Shown: positions 1 through 6,624, numbered from the stretch's first letter. The stretch is 8,731 bases of DNA from an uncultured Sporolactobacillus sp. (GCA_900543345.1 UQRJ01000109.1:1-8731); one strand, 5' to 3'. The notes: generated from the letters alone by a model not told the origin. Program-made: numbers and translations.

Positions 1-48
1 CGAGATGTCTTAGGGTCTCGTGGGCTCGGAGATGTGTATAAGAGACAG
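1..48. other. Nextera sequencing adapter (non-genomic)
   Basis: Reading inward, this is the end of the Illumina P7 oligo (CGAGAT), an 8-base i7 index in oligo orientation (GTCTTAGG), the Nextera read-2 adapter stretch (GTCTCGTGGGCTCGG) and the 19-base Tn5 mosaic end (AGATGTGTATAAGAGACAG). It is the exact reverse complement of 8684-8731. The sample-sheet form of the index is CCTAAGAC, which from memory matches index N726. Untrimmed adapter read-through is the likely source. Genomic sequence begins at 49. Confidence 0.98.
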
Positions 49-229
49 GGATAGGAAAGCGTGGAAACAGCCGGGCTAGTTAATCGAAGAACCGCGCCCT
101 TAATCGGGAAAAATCATTCCGCAATCGACGGAGTGATGGGTGCGCCCGGCCAGGCGGTTCGGTCATGAATGAAAATAACCGCAAATTCTGAAAAAGATTT
201 TTAATTGATCTGACAAAGGAGTCTTGGAC
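49..229. other. Leader upstream of tsaC, no gene recognised
   Basis: About 180 genomic bases precede tsaC. All three forward frames contain an early stop, so at most the last few codons of an upstream gene could be present. A short open stretch from a GTG at 61 to a TGA at 163-165 (about 34 residues) resembles no family I know. I see no convincing promoter or terminator hairpin. In B. subtilis the sequence upstream of ywlC includes spoIIR and small ywl genes, but nothing here is recognisable as those. Confidence 0.5.
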
Positions 230-1270
230 ATGGAAACGAAAGTGTGGCGCGTGGATCCTGAGGCTGCGGATTTAGAAAATGATCCGCAGATTCGGGAAGC
301 CGCGCAGCTTTTGATTCGAGGCGAAGTCGTCGCCTTTCCGACGGAGACGGTATATGGTCTCGGCGGTAACGCAAAATCGCGTGAGGCTTGCCGGAAAATC
401 TACGAGGCAAAAGGGCGTCCGAGCGACAATCCGCTGATCGTCCATGTTGCTTCAGTGGAACAGGTACGGCAGATATGCACCGAAATCAATCCGATTGCCA
501 AAAAACTGATGGACATGTTCTGGCCCGGACCGCTGACGTTGATTCTCCCGTCACGGGGCGAAACATCCGATGCGTTGACGGCGGGGCTGTCGACGATATC
601 GGTACGGATGCCGAGTCATCCGGTCGCCCGTGCGCTCATTCGCACGTCCGGCTTGCCGATTGCTGCTCCCTCTGCCAATACGTCCGGCCATCCGAGCCCG
701 ACCAGAGCCGAACATGTGCTGCATGATCTCAGCGGACGCATTGCCGGCGTGATCGACGGCGGCGAAACCGGCGTCGGTGTCGAATCAACGGTCCTCGACT
801 GTACGACAACGCCGCCGACGATTCTCAGGCCGGGCGGCATCAGTTGGGAGCAGTTGACGAAGGCGATCGGCCCCGTGATCGACGACCCGGGATTGACGCG
901 GCCCGATCAAACTCCGAAGGCACCGGGGATGAAATATAAGCATTATGCACCGCAGGCCACCATGTATCTTGTGCCGAAAGGGAAACAGCGTATCCGCGAA
1001 CTCATCGGCAATGAAAATAATAGCGGACGCATCGTCGGCGTGTTGACAACGGAAGAAAACGCCGATGCGTTTCCTCAGGCGGAGGTCGTTATTACCTGCG
1101 GTTGGCGCAGTCGGCCGGAGACGGTGGCCCACCAGCTGTTCGATGTGCTGCGCCAGTTTGATAAGCATCGTGTCGATGTGATTTACAGCGAAACGTTTCC
1201 GGAATCCGGAATCGGAAAAGCGATCATGAACCGTTTATCGAAGGCGGCGGCCGGCCGCGTCATCAACTAA
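230..1270 (+). CDS. tsaC: Threonylcarbamoyl-AMP synthase, Sua5/YwlC type
   Basis: This cytoplasmic enzyme makes threonylcarbamoyl-AMP from threonine, bicarbonate and ATP, the first step of t6A37 modification of ANN-decoding tRNAs; the TsaD/B/E proteins then transfer the group. The 346-residue protein is the two-domain Sua5 form. An N-terminal YrdC-fold domain (about 15-205) carries FPTETVYGLG (36-45), KGRPSDNPL (61-69) and APSANTSG (146-153). A linker with PGMKYKHYAP (232-241) leads to the C-terminal Sua5 domain. The ATG at 230 is chosen over an in-frame TTG at 224 because the AAAGGAG at 215-221 sits 8 bases before the ATG but only 2 before the TTG. The length equals that recalled for B. subtilis YwlC. 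The gene is complete and no truncation or frameshift is seen. Confidence 0.96.
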   Translation: METKVWRVDPEAADLENDPQIREAAQLLIRGEVVAFPTETVYGLGGNAKSREACRKIYEAKGRPSDNPLIVHVASVEQVRQICTEINPIAKKLMDMFWPGPLTLILPSRGETSDALTAGLSTISVRMPSHPVARALIRTSGLPIAAPSANTSGHPSPTRAEHVLHDLSGRIAGVIDGGETGVGVESTVLDCTTTPPTILRPGGISWEQLTKAIGPVIDDPGLTRPDQTPKAPGMKYKHYAPQATMYLVPKGKQRIRELIGNENNSGRIVGVLTTEENADAFPQAEVVITCGWRSRPETVAHQLFDVLRQFDKHRVDVIYSETFPESGIGKAIMNRLSKAAAGRVIN

Positions 1271-1544
1271 ATAAACGTTTGTTTGAGTGGATGGCGGGAC
1301 TCCGAGGCCAGCCTCATTTCTGTTACGATCGGCCGCATTTGTCGATCGGGTGACACTATTGGGGTTTATTAAAATAAGAGTCAGGATTGCCGGCCATAGG
1401 GGGCAAAATAGCCGGCACGGATCGGTTCAGACATCGGTTTATCCAATCGTCGCTAATTTTTCCTGCTCGATAAGTTTTCTGTCGTTCTTCTATCGCCGGC
1501 CGGACATGCATAGATTGGCTCTGTAAGCGAAAGGAGGAGCCGGC
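1271..1544. other. Intergenic region before mntP
   Basis: This 274-base gap has no convincing ORF or sigma-A promoter. It holds an inverted repeat, TGCCGGC at 1388-1394 and GCCGGCA at 1411-1417, with a 16-base loop and no T tract after it. A manganese-sensing yybP-ykoY riboswitch or MntR box would be expected before some mntP genes, but I could not find their conserved elements. How mntP is controlled is therefore not visible here. Confidence 0.4.
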
Positions 1545-2114
1545 GTGGCAGAAGACCTAATCGGCCGGGCGGTCGCGGTTTGCCTGATGGCACTGGCGCT
1601 TGGCATGGATGCTTTTTCGGTATGCATGGGCATGGGCATGTCCGACGTCCGGCTGCGCCGGGCCGGAACAATCGGTTTCTGGATCGGCCTTTTTCATATT
1701 CTGATGCCACTGACAGGAATCGTGCTCGGGCACCTGCTGTCGCAACGTTTCGGTCATATTGCCGTGACAGCGGCCGGACTATTGCTGGTATTGATTGGCG
1801 CGCAGATGCTTTTTTCCATAAAAAAACAAGAGCGGCCGCCGCAGAATCCGCGAATGGTTTCCGGGACCGGGATGATTTTGTTTGCCATGAGCGTCAGTAT
1901 CGACAGCTTTTCTGTCGGCCTCAGCATGGGTTTGTTCGGTGCAGGAGCCGTCCTCTCCGCGTTTTTCTTTGGGCTGGTGAGCATGATTATGGCCTGGAGC
2001 GGTTTTTTCATCGGGAAAGGCAGCCGCCGCTATGTTGGCCGCTATGGCGAAGCGCTCGGCGGCGGGATCATGCTGCTGTTCGGGCTCAAATTAATTTTCC
2101 AATTTTCACTGTAA
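1545..2114 (+). CDS. mntP: Manganese efflux pump MntP
   Basis: The 189-residue polytopic membrane protein exports Mn2+ and protects the cell from manganese excess (MntP/YebN family, formerly DUF204; ywlD in B. subtilis). It consists of two internally similar three-helix halves, each with the family's acidic signature: ALGMDAFSV with Asp22 in helix 1 and SIDSFSVGLS with Asp120 in helix 4, both thought to line the metal path. A basic, soluble loop around 92-104 separates the halves. The start is a GTG at 1545, supported by AAGGAGG at 1531-1537 with a 7-base spacer; the next in-frame ATG would remove part of helix 1. In B. subtilis the following genes are ywlE and rpiB, but here ywlG comes next. 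Confidence 0.93.
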   Translation: MAEDLIGRAVAVCLMALALGMDAFSVCMGMGMSDVRLRRAGTIGFWIGLFHILMPLTGIVLGHLLSQRFGHIAVTAAGLLLVLIGAQMLFSIKKQERPPQNPRMVSGTGMILFAMSVSIDSFSVGLSMGLFGAGAVLSAFFFGLVSMIMAWSGFFIGKGSRRYVGRYGEALGGGIMLLFGLKLIFQFSL

Positions 2115-2134
2115 TCCGGCATGTATTCGACGGC

Positions 2135-2152
2135 ACATTTCCCGGGAAATGT
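2135..2152. repeat. 18-bp perfect palindrome upstream of ywlG
   Basis: ACATTTCCCGGGAAATGT is a perfect two-fold palindrome with no central spacer. It lies 20 bases after the mntP stop, and its end is 17 bases before the TG of the extended -10 element at 2169, so it overlies the -35 position. No long T tract follows, which argues against a simple terminator and makes an operator for a dimeric regulator more likely. The binding protein is unknown. Confidence 0.5.
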
Positions 2153-2168
2153 CGTTTGTTCTGCAACC

Positions 2169-2177
2169 TGTTATAAT
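2169..2177 (+). promoter_or_regulatory. Extended -10 promoter for ywlG
   Basis: TGTTATAAT matches the extended -10 consensus (TGnTATAAT) exactly. No good -35 is found 16-18 bases upstream, which is tolerable for extended -10 promoters. Transcription would begin near 2184, giving a leader of about 45 bases before ywlG. It would let ywlG be transcribed separately from tsaC-mntP. Confidence 0.55.
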
Positions 2178-2228
2178 GGAAGCGCAAAGGCGTATAGCCT
2201 GACGATTTTTGATGAGGAGACGCAAAAA

Positions 2229-2807
2229 ATGGACGCATTCAACCAGCAACTGATAGATGAAGTCGGCACGGCTCTGAGTGATTTAAACCAAACGATGCCG
2301 TTTGACGAGCGGCATCTGCTCGTGATCGGCTGCAGTACGAGCGAGATCCGCGGCGACCGGATCGGTACGGCCGGATCGCTGGAGATTGCCGCGGCCGTCT
2401 TCGCGGCGATTGAGTCGGTGCATCGGAAAACGGGTGTCCGATTTGCTTTTCAATGCTGCGAACATTTGAATCGCGCACTTGTTATCGACCGGCGGCTTGC
2501 CGCATTGCGCGGCTTTGAGCGGGTGACCGTTCGCCCTGTCCGCCACGCGGGAGGAGCGATGGCGACATACGCCTATGAGCATCTTGCCGATCCCGTCGTG
2601 GTAGAATTTATTAAGGCGGACGGGGGCATCGACATCGGCGATACATTCATCGGCATGCATCTGAAGCATGTAGCGATTCCGGTACGCAGCAGCATCCGCT
2701 CGGTCGGACGGGCGCATCTGGTGATGGCCCGGACCCGGCCGAAATTGATCGGCGGCGAGCGGGCGGTTTATCCGGAAAAAGAAACTTCCGGTGCCGTTGC
2801 AAAATAA
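2229..2807 (+). CDS. ywlG: YwlG family protein (TIGR01440/UPF0340)
   Basis: This 192-residue soluble protein belongs to the UPF0340/DUF436 family, whose function is not established to my knowledge. Recognisable conserved blocks are the early VIGCSTSEIRG (32-42), FQCCEHLNRALV (74-85), VRPVRHAGGAMATYAY (101-116), a stretch rich in Gly/Asp/His (DGGIDIGDTFIGMHLKHVAIPVR region, 131-153) and GRAHLVMARTRPKLIGGERA (160-179). Conserved Cys35, Cys76, Cys77 and several His residues hint at a metal or thiol-based site, which is inference only. The ATG at 2229 is used because GAGGAG at 2214-2219 lies 9 bases upstream; an in-frame ATG at 2121 has no ribosome site and precedes the promoter. Placement before glyA is as in B. 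subtilis. Confidence 0.9.
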   Translation: MDAFNQQLIDEVGTALSDLNQTMPFDERHLLVIGCSTSEIRGDRIGTAGSLEIAAAVFAAIESVHRKTGVRFAFQCCEHLNRALVIDRRLAALRGFERVTVRPVRHAGGAMATYAYEHLADPVVVEFIKADGGIDIGDTFIGMHLKHVAIPVRSSIRSVGRAHLVMARTRPKLIGGERAVYPEKETSGAVAK

Positions 2808-2817
2808 TGAACAGAAT

Positions 2818-2838
2818 AGGCGCTGCGGCGTTTTTTTT
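2818..2838 (+). terminator. Rho-independent terminator after ywlG
   Basis: Eleven bases after the ywlG stop, AGGCGC and GCGTTT can pair (three GC pairs, two GU, one AU) around the loop TGCG, closed by C-G, which is a UNCG-class tetraloop. Eight T residues at 2831-2838 overlap and follow the stem. The stem is short but the loop and T run make a plausible intrinsic terminator separating ywlG from glyA. Confidence 0.6.
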
Positions 2839-2903
2839 ATACGTCCGCCGAGGGGCCGGCGCGTGGCGAATCACGGCCATGAAAAAGCCGCCCGTCGATT
2901 TTC

Positions 2904-2932
2904 TTCACTTTAAACAGACAAAATATGATAAA
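2904..2932 (+). promoter_or_regulatory. Candidate sigma-A promoter of glyA
   Basis: TTCACT at 2904-2909 and GATAAA at 2927-2932 are 17 bases apart, each a 4/6 match to TTGACA and TATAAT. An overlapping alternative -10, TATGAT at 2924-2929, is a better hexamer but lacks a good -35 at the right distance. Location after the ywlG terminator and about 75 bases before glyA supports a promoter here. No PurR box could be recognised. Confidence 0.4.
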
Positions 2933-3008
2933 CTTTACCGTGAAGAAAAAAGCCGGTGACACGGCTCCGGCCGGACACACAGCGATACAAAGGGGTGGAT
3001 AAACGTCG

Positions 3009-4265
3009 ATGACGACAATAAAGGAAGAGGATCCGGAAGTCTATGAGGCGATTGAGAAGGAGCTGGGACGACAAAGGCATAAGATCGAATTGATCGCATC
3101 GGAAAATGTGGTGAGCGAAGCGGTACTGGAAGCCGCCGGGTCGGTCCTGACGAATAAATATGCGGAGGGGTACCCGCGCCATCGTTATTACGGCGGCTGT
3201 GAATACGTCGATATCGTCGAAGACTTGGCAAGAAACCGGGCGTTGAAATTGTTCGGCGCGGAGCATGTGAATGTCCAACCGCATTCCGGTGCGCAGGCCA
3301 ACATGTCGGTTTACGATGCTATTTTGAAACCCGGCGATACGGTGCTCGGTATGCGGCTTTCGCATGGCGGACACCTGACGCACGGCAGTCCGGTCAACTT
3401 CAGCGGCCAGCTTTATCACTTCGTCGATTACGGTGTCAGCAAAGATACGCAGCGCATCGATTTCGACGAAGTCCGCAGCCAGGCACGGAAATACCGGCCG
3501 AAACTGATCGTTGCCGGAGCGAGCGCCTACCCGCGCATCATCGACTTTAAAACGTTTCGCGAAATTGCCGACGAAGTCGACGCTTATTTAATGGTCGATA
3601 TGGCTCATATTGCCGGATTAGTCGCCGCCGGTCTGCATCCGAGTCCGATCCCTTACTGTGATTTTGTCACGACGACGACGCATAAAACGCTTCGCGGTCC
3701 GCGCGGCGGCATGATCTTCTGCAAAAAAGAATTTGCCAAGAAAATCGACAAAGCCGTCTTTCCCGGCATTCAAGGCGGACCGTTGATGCATATCATCGCG
3801 GCAAAGGCAGTCGCACTCGGCGAGGCGTTGAAACCGTCTTTTAAAGAGTATGCCCGGCAGATTGTTGCCAATGCTCATGCTTTTGCCGACGCACTGCAGG
3901 CCAATGGGCTGAATCTCGTTTCCGGCGGCACAGACAATCATCTGGTCCTTGTCGATCTGCGCAATATCGCCATCACCGGGAAACAGGCTGAATCCGTGCT
4001 CGATGGCATCGGCATCACGACAAACAAGAACGCGATCCCGTTCGATCCTGAGAAGCCGTTTGTCACCAGCGGCATTCGAATGGGGACGCCGGCGGTGACG
4101 ACACGCGGTTTCAAAGAGGACGACATGGGCGAAGTCGCCTCGATCATTGCCGATGTGCTGAAGAATCCGGAAGACGAGGCGGTGCTCAAAGAAGGAGAAG
4201 CGCGCGTGCATGCATTGACCGCCCGCTATCCGCTTTATCAGGGCGGCACCGGCGTGTTTGCCTAA
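3009..4265 (+). CDS. glyA: Serine hydroxymethyltransferase
   Basis: This PLP-dependent cytoplasmic enzyme interconverts serine plus tetrahydrofolate with glycine plus 5,10-methylene-tetrahydrofolate, feeding purine, thymidylate and methionine synthesis. The 418-residue protein is full length for the family. Visible features are ELIASENVVS (27-36), YAEGYPRHRYYGG (51-63), the substrate-binding PHSGAQAN (91-98), DMAHIAGL with the PLP-contacting Asp (197-204), and the PLP Schiff-base lysine Lys226 in TTTTHKTLRGPRGG (221-234). The ATG at 3009 follows AAAGGGGTGG (2989-2998), about 10 bases upstream. The gene directly precedes upp, with 39 bases between them and no terminator, so the two are probably co-transcribed. 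No abnormality is seen. Confidence 0.98.
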   Translation: MTTIKEEDPEVYEAIEKELGRQRHKIELIASENVVSEAVLEAAGSVLTNKYAEGYPRHRYYGGCEYVDIVEDLARNRALKLFGAEHVNVQPHSGAQANMSVYDAILKPGDTVLGMRLSHGGHLTHGSPVNFSGQLYHFVDYGVSKDTQRIDFDEVRSQARKYRPKLIVAGASAYPRIIDFKTFREIADEVDAYLMVDMAHIAGLVAAGLHPSPIPYCDFVTTTTHKTLRGPRGGMIFCKKEFAKKIDKAVFPGIQGGPLMHIIAAKAVALGEALKPSFKEYARQIVANAHAFADALQANGLNLVSGGTDNHLVLVDLRNIAITGKQAESVLDGIGITTNKNAIPFDPEKPFVTSGIRMGTPAVTTRGFKEDDMGEVASIIADVLKNPEDEAVLKEGEARVHALTARYPLYQGGTGVFA

Positions 4266-4304
4266 ATGCAAGGAATAAAGAAGAGGTATAGGAGGCATGG
4301 GAAA

Positions 4305-4934
4305 TTGGGAAAACTGGTTGTATTGGATCATCCGCTGATTCAACACAAACTGACAATGATTCGCGACCGGCGAACGGGTACGAAAGCGTTCCGCGAACTG
4401 GTTGACGAAGTGGCCACACTGATGGCTTTTGAAATTACAAGAGATCTGCCGCTGAAAGAAGTAAAGGTGGAAACGCCGATGGCCGAGGCAAAAGCCTATT
4501 TGCTCTCCGGGAAAAAACTGGGCATCGTTCCCGTCCTGCGGGCCGGCCTGGGGATGGTCAACGGTATGCTGAATCTGATTCCGGCGGCAAAAGTCGGTCA
4601 TGTCGGTTTGTTTCGCGATCCGAGCACCCTTAAACCGGTGGAATACTATTTTAAAATGCCACCGGATATCGCCGAACGTGAATTAATCGTTGTCGATCCG
4701 ATGCTGGCGACAGGCGGGACAGCTTGTGAGACAATCACGTTGCTGAAAAAGCACGGTGCCGGCAGCATCAAGTTAATGTGCCTCATCGGTGCGCCGGAGG
4801 GCGTACGGGCACTGCGGAACATGCACCCGGACGTCGATATCTATCTGGCCGCTCTTGACGAGCGATTGAACGAACACGGTTATATCGTCCCCGGGCTCGG
4901 CGATGCCGGCGATCGGCTGTTCGGAACGAAATAG
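4305..4934 (+). CDS. upp: Uracil phosphoribosyltransferase
   Basis: Upp salvages uracil by converting it with PRPP to UMP and pyrophosphate in the cytoplasm. The protein shows the N-terminal DHPLIQHKLT (8-17), RELVDEVATLMAFEITRDLP (30-49) and the PRPP-binding loop VVDPMLATGGTA (129-140), and ends in YIVPGLGDAGDRLFGTK, the uracil-binding C-terminus. The start is a TTG at 4305: AGGAGG at 4290-4295 lies 9 bases upstream, and the result, MGKLVVLDHP, gives 209 residues, the length recalled for B. subtilis Upp. An in-frame ATG at 4266 would add 13 basic residues and place the ribosome site inside the gene, so it is rejected. It likely shares a transcript with glyA. Confidence 0.97.
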   Translation: MGKLVVLDHPLIQHKLTMIRDRRTGTKAFRELVDEVATLMAFEITRDLPLKEVKVETPMAEAKAYLLSGKKLGIVPVLRAGLGMVNGMLNLIPAAKVGHVGLFRDPSTLKPVEYYFKMPPDIAERELIVVDPMLATGGTACETITLLKKHGAGSIKLMCLIGAPEGVRALRNMHPDVDIYLAALDERLNEHGYIVPGLGDAGDRLFGTK

Positions 4935-5145
4935 GCTGCGGGGCCGGCACTGACGAAAACATATTTCGTATAATTGCTTTAAAAAGAGGAGCATTTTTTC
5001 ATTGTTGGCGATTTGTCACATTTGTCGTACGGCATGTCGAATAAAAATGATTTAAAATGCTTATTAAGGGAAGGGTAACATAGCCGTCATGAGCAAGACT
5101 TTATGATTCGAAGGTGAAAAAGCGATCGGAAAATGTGACGGTATA
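4935..5145. other. Intergenic region between upp and the atp promoter
   Basis: This AT-rich stretch belongs to the 377-base gap between upp and atpI. No gene is recognised. A weak hairpin (ACGAAA 4953-4958 with TTTCGT 4964-4969) lacks a T tract, so a upp terminator is not evident. GTCACATTT (5015-5023) and AAATGTGAC (5131-5139) form widely spaced inverted 9-base repeats; the second lies 6 bases before the -35 box of the atp promoter and could be a regulator half-site. A 17-codon reading frame from TTG 5002 after AGAGGAG is too short to support. Confidence 0.4.
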
Positions 5146-5175
5146 TTGACAATAAAACGGCGATTTCGCTAGAAT
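5146..5175 (+). promoter_or_regulatory. Sigma-A promoter of the atp operon
   Basis: TTGACA (5146-5151, perfect -35) and TAGAAT (5170-5175, 5/6 match to -10) are separated by 18 bases. Transcription should start near 5182, leaving a leader of about 130 bases before atpI. It is the best promoter in the window and fits the high expression expected of ATP synthase genes. Confidence 0.8.
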
Positions 5176-5311
5176 AGAAAGGTAGCGTTTTCTTTTATGC
5201 CGAATTTGTGTCCTGTCTCATGTTCGACCGACATCGTACGAAAACAGCTATACGAACAAAGAAGAAACGATTTTCCGTTGGCAATGCGAAAGCGGACCGG
5301 GGGTGAGCCCG

Positions 5312-5533
5312 ATGGCCGATAAAAAAAACAACAATCCGCTGCAGATGGCTGCCGTCGTCAGCGCGATGGGTTTTGAGCTTTTCGCATTCGTGATTGTCGG
5401 TGCATTGACGGGAAAATATTTGCAAGGGCGATTTGGCCCCTCGCGCGTATGGATTCCGGTGTGCGCGGTTGCCGGCTTTTTTTTCGGGTTGTTCAGCTGT
5501 TTTATGACCCTAAAATCATTTATGAAAGAATGA
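5312..5533 (+). CDS. atpI: AtpI/AtpZ-type ATP synthase accessory protein
   Basis: The first gene of the atp operon encodes a 73-residue inner-membrane protein with two predicted helices (about 12-33 and 46-66). The loop GKYLQGRFGPSRVWIPV between them and the Gly-rich second helix (AGFFFGLF) fit the short AtpZ/AtpI family (ATPase_gene1) rather than the four-helix AtpI of B. subtilis of about 127 residues. Members are thought to help c-ring assembly or Mg2+ supply, but the role is not settled. The ATG at 5312 is preferred because GGGGGTGA at 5299-5306 is a good ribosome site 5 bases upstream; an in-frame GTG at 5303 lies inside that site. It is followed by a long non-coding gap before atpB. The symbol atpZ may be more accurate. 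Confidence 0.8.
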   Translation: MADKKNNNPLQMAAVVSAMGFELFAFVIVGALTGKYLQGRFGPSRVWIPVCAVAGFFFGLFSCFMTLKSFMKE

Positions 5534-5549
5534 CGGCTTTCTGCATCCG

Positions 5550-5610
5550 GATTAATCTGATTTTTCTTTGCGGTAAAAAGAGCGCCTTGTTCCTTTTCGC
5601 CAGATTAATC
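5550..5610. repeat. 10-bp inverted repeat holding two GATTAATC sites
   Basis: GATTAATCTG (5550-5559) and CAGATTAATC (5601-5610) are perfect reverse complements. Each contains the self-palindromic octamer GATTAATC, and the octamers start at 5550 and 5603, 53 bases apart, about five helical turns. They could be two operator sites on one DNA face or the arms of a long hairpin. A possible -10 (TAAAAT, 5619-5624) follows closely but lacks a good -35. Confidence 0.5.
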
Positions 5611-5702
5611 AGTTTGTATAAAATGCTATTTCGGCTGAGTCCGGCCGGGCTTTCAGGTCCGCGGCTACATAGGCGGTGATCTCCCGGTGTTACCCGACGA
5701 TC

Positions 5703-5771
5703 GCAGGCCGGAATTGATTTCCGCCTGCCTGCGGATGTCCGTCGGTTAAGCGGCGGTATTCTGCGGCGGAC
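5703..5771 (+). promoter_or_regulatory. Tandem stem-loops in the atpB leader
   Basis: Two hairpins lie between atpI and the atpB ribosome site. The first pairs GCAGGC (5703-5708) with GCCTGC (5723-5728) and GGAA with TTCC inside, with one bulged C. The second pairs GTCCGTCG (5737-5744) with CGGCGGAC (5764-5771), one GU pair. CGCAGG at 5702-5707 could also pair with CCTGCG at 5728-5733, giving an alternative fold. Neither has a T tract. They may control mRNA stability or atpB translation; no known RNA family is recognised. Confidence 0.4.
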
Positions 5772-5810
5772 TGGGAAAAATGATTTTTGTAGCTGAAGGG
5801 AGGGAGATTC

Positions 5811-6551
5811 TTGGATCTGACTCCGAAAGTGACGTTTTTAGGGATGACGTTCGACCTCACAGTGATTCTCGGCAGTGTGGTAGCGGCCGTAATTGTTTTT
5901 CTGATTGTCACTTTGATGACACGACGGCTGACACTTCACCCGTCCGGAGCCCAGAACGTTATGGAGTATTTGGTCGACTTTATCGGTGGCATTACGGGCA
6001 TTATGATGGAAAAAAAGGAGTCGTATAAGTATATCAGTTTTGCACTGACGACATTCCTGTTCATCCTGGTCGCTAATTTGCTTGGCGTGATTGTGATGGT
6101 TACCGCTCAGGCGACCGGACCGGTGCCGGCGCTCGGCATTACCAAAGACGTGCTGAAGACGACAAATGAGGTCAGTTGGTTTAAATCCCCGACGTCGGAT
6201 CTGAACGTAACCATTGCGATGGCCTTCGCAATTATGATTTATTCGAATATTGCCGGCGCAATCAAGCATCCGCGCGCCTATGCGAGCAGTTTTTTCAAGC
6301 CATATTGGTTTATGTTTCCGTTCAATCTGATTGATGAATTTGCCAAGCCGGTTACCCATGCCGCTCGTTTGTGGGCGAATATTTTTGCCGGCGAAGTGCT
6401 GATTCTGATCATGCGCAACGGTCTGCTGTATATAACGGCACTTCCGCTCTTTTTATGGATGGGTTTTTCCGTTTTCGTGGGTTGTATACAGGCTTATATC
6501 TTCACCGTTCTGGCGATGGTCTATATCGGTCAGAAAGTGTCCTTGGAGTAA
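5811..6551 (+). CDS. atpB: F1Fo ATP synthase subunit a
   Basis: Subunit a is the membrane stator that forms the two proton half-channels next to the c-ring. The 246-residue protein has about five to six hydrophobic helices. The essential arginine is Arg186 in THAARLWANIFAGE (182-195), preceded by IDEFAKP (174-180); the last helix carries GCIQAYIFTVLAMVYIGQKVS (224-244) with conserved Gln227. KSPTSDLNVT (125-134) matches the family's periplasmic-side loop. The start is a TTG at 5811, with AGGGAGG at 5797-5803 seven bases upstream; the next Met (residue 12) has no ribosome site. The gene stands 277 bases after atpI, an unusually long gap, and 73 bases before atpE. Confidence 0.95.
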   Translation: MDLTPKVTFLGMTFDLTVILGSVVAAVIVFLIVTLMTRRLTLHPSGAQNVMEYLVDFIGGITGIMMEKKESYKYISFALTTFLFILVANLLGVIVMVTAQATGPVPALGITKDVLKTTNEVSWFKSPTSDLNVTIAMAFAIMIYSNIAGAIKHPRAYASSFFKPYWFMFPFNLIDEFAKPVTHAARLWANIFAGEVLILIMRNGLLYITALPLFLWMGFSVFVGCIQAYIFTVLAMVYIGQKVSLE

Positions 6552-6624
6552 AAGATTTGCACTGCGGATGTCGACTTGAAACACAAACAGAACAATACAT
6601 GATTATTTTAGGAGGAATTTTTTT

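Noticed and set aside
1388..1417. TGCCGGC/GCCGGCA hairpin as a tsaC terminator
   Set aside because: Only 7 bp with a 16-base loop, over 100 bases after the stop and no T tract.
1271..1544. yybP-ykoY manganese riboswitch before mntP
   Set aside because: The conserved internal-loop elements of the family could not be found.
2121..2228. Upstream ATG start for ywlG
   Set aside because: No ribosome site, the palindrome and -10 promoter fall within the extension, and the family N-terminus starts at 2229.
2839..3008. PurR box controlling glyA
   Set aside because: No sequence close to the PurBox consensus was recognisable.
4266..4304. Upstream ATG start for upp
   Set aside because: It would add 13 non-conserved basic residues and lies before the AGGAGG that serves the TTG at 4305.
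3618..4601. Long minus-strand ORF (327 codons) opposite glyA and upp
   Set aside because: Both sense-strand genes are unmistakable, and this frame shows no family motif; it is a shadow of their codon bias.
5002..5055. 17-codon ORF with Cys residues after AGAGGAG in the upp-atpI gap
   Set aside because: TTG start and very short length give no support beyond a chance ribosome-site match.
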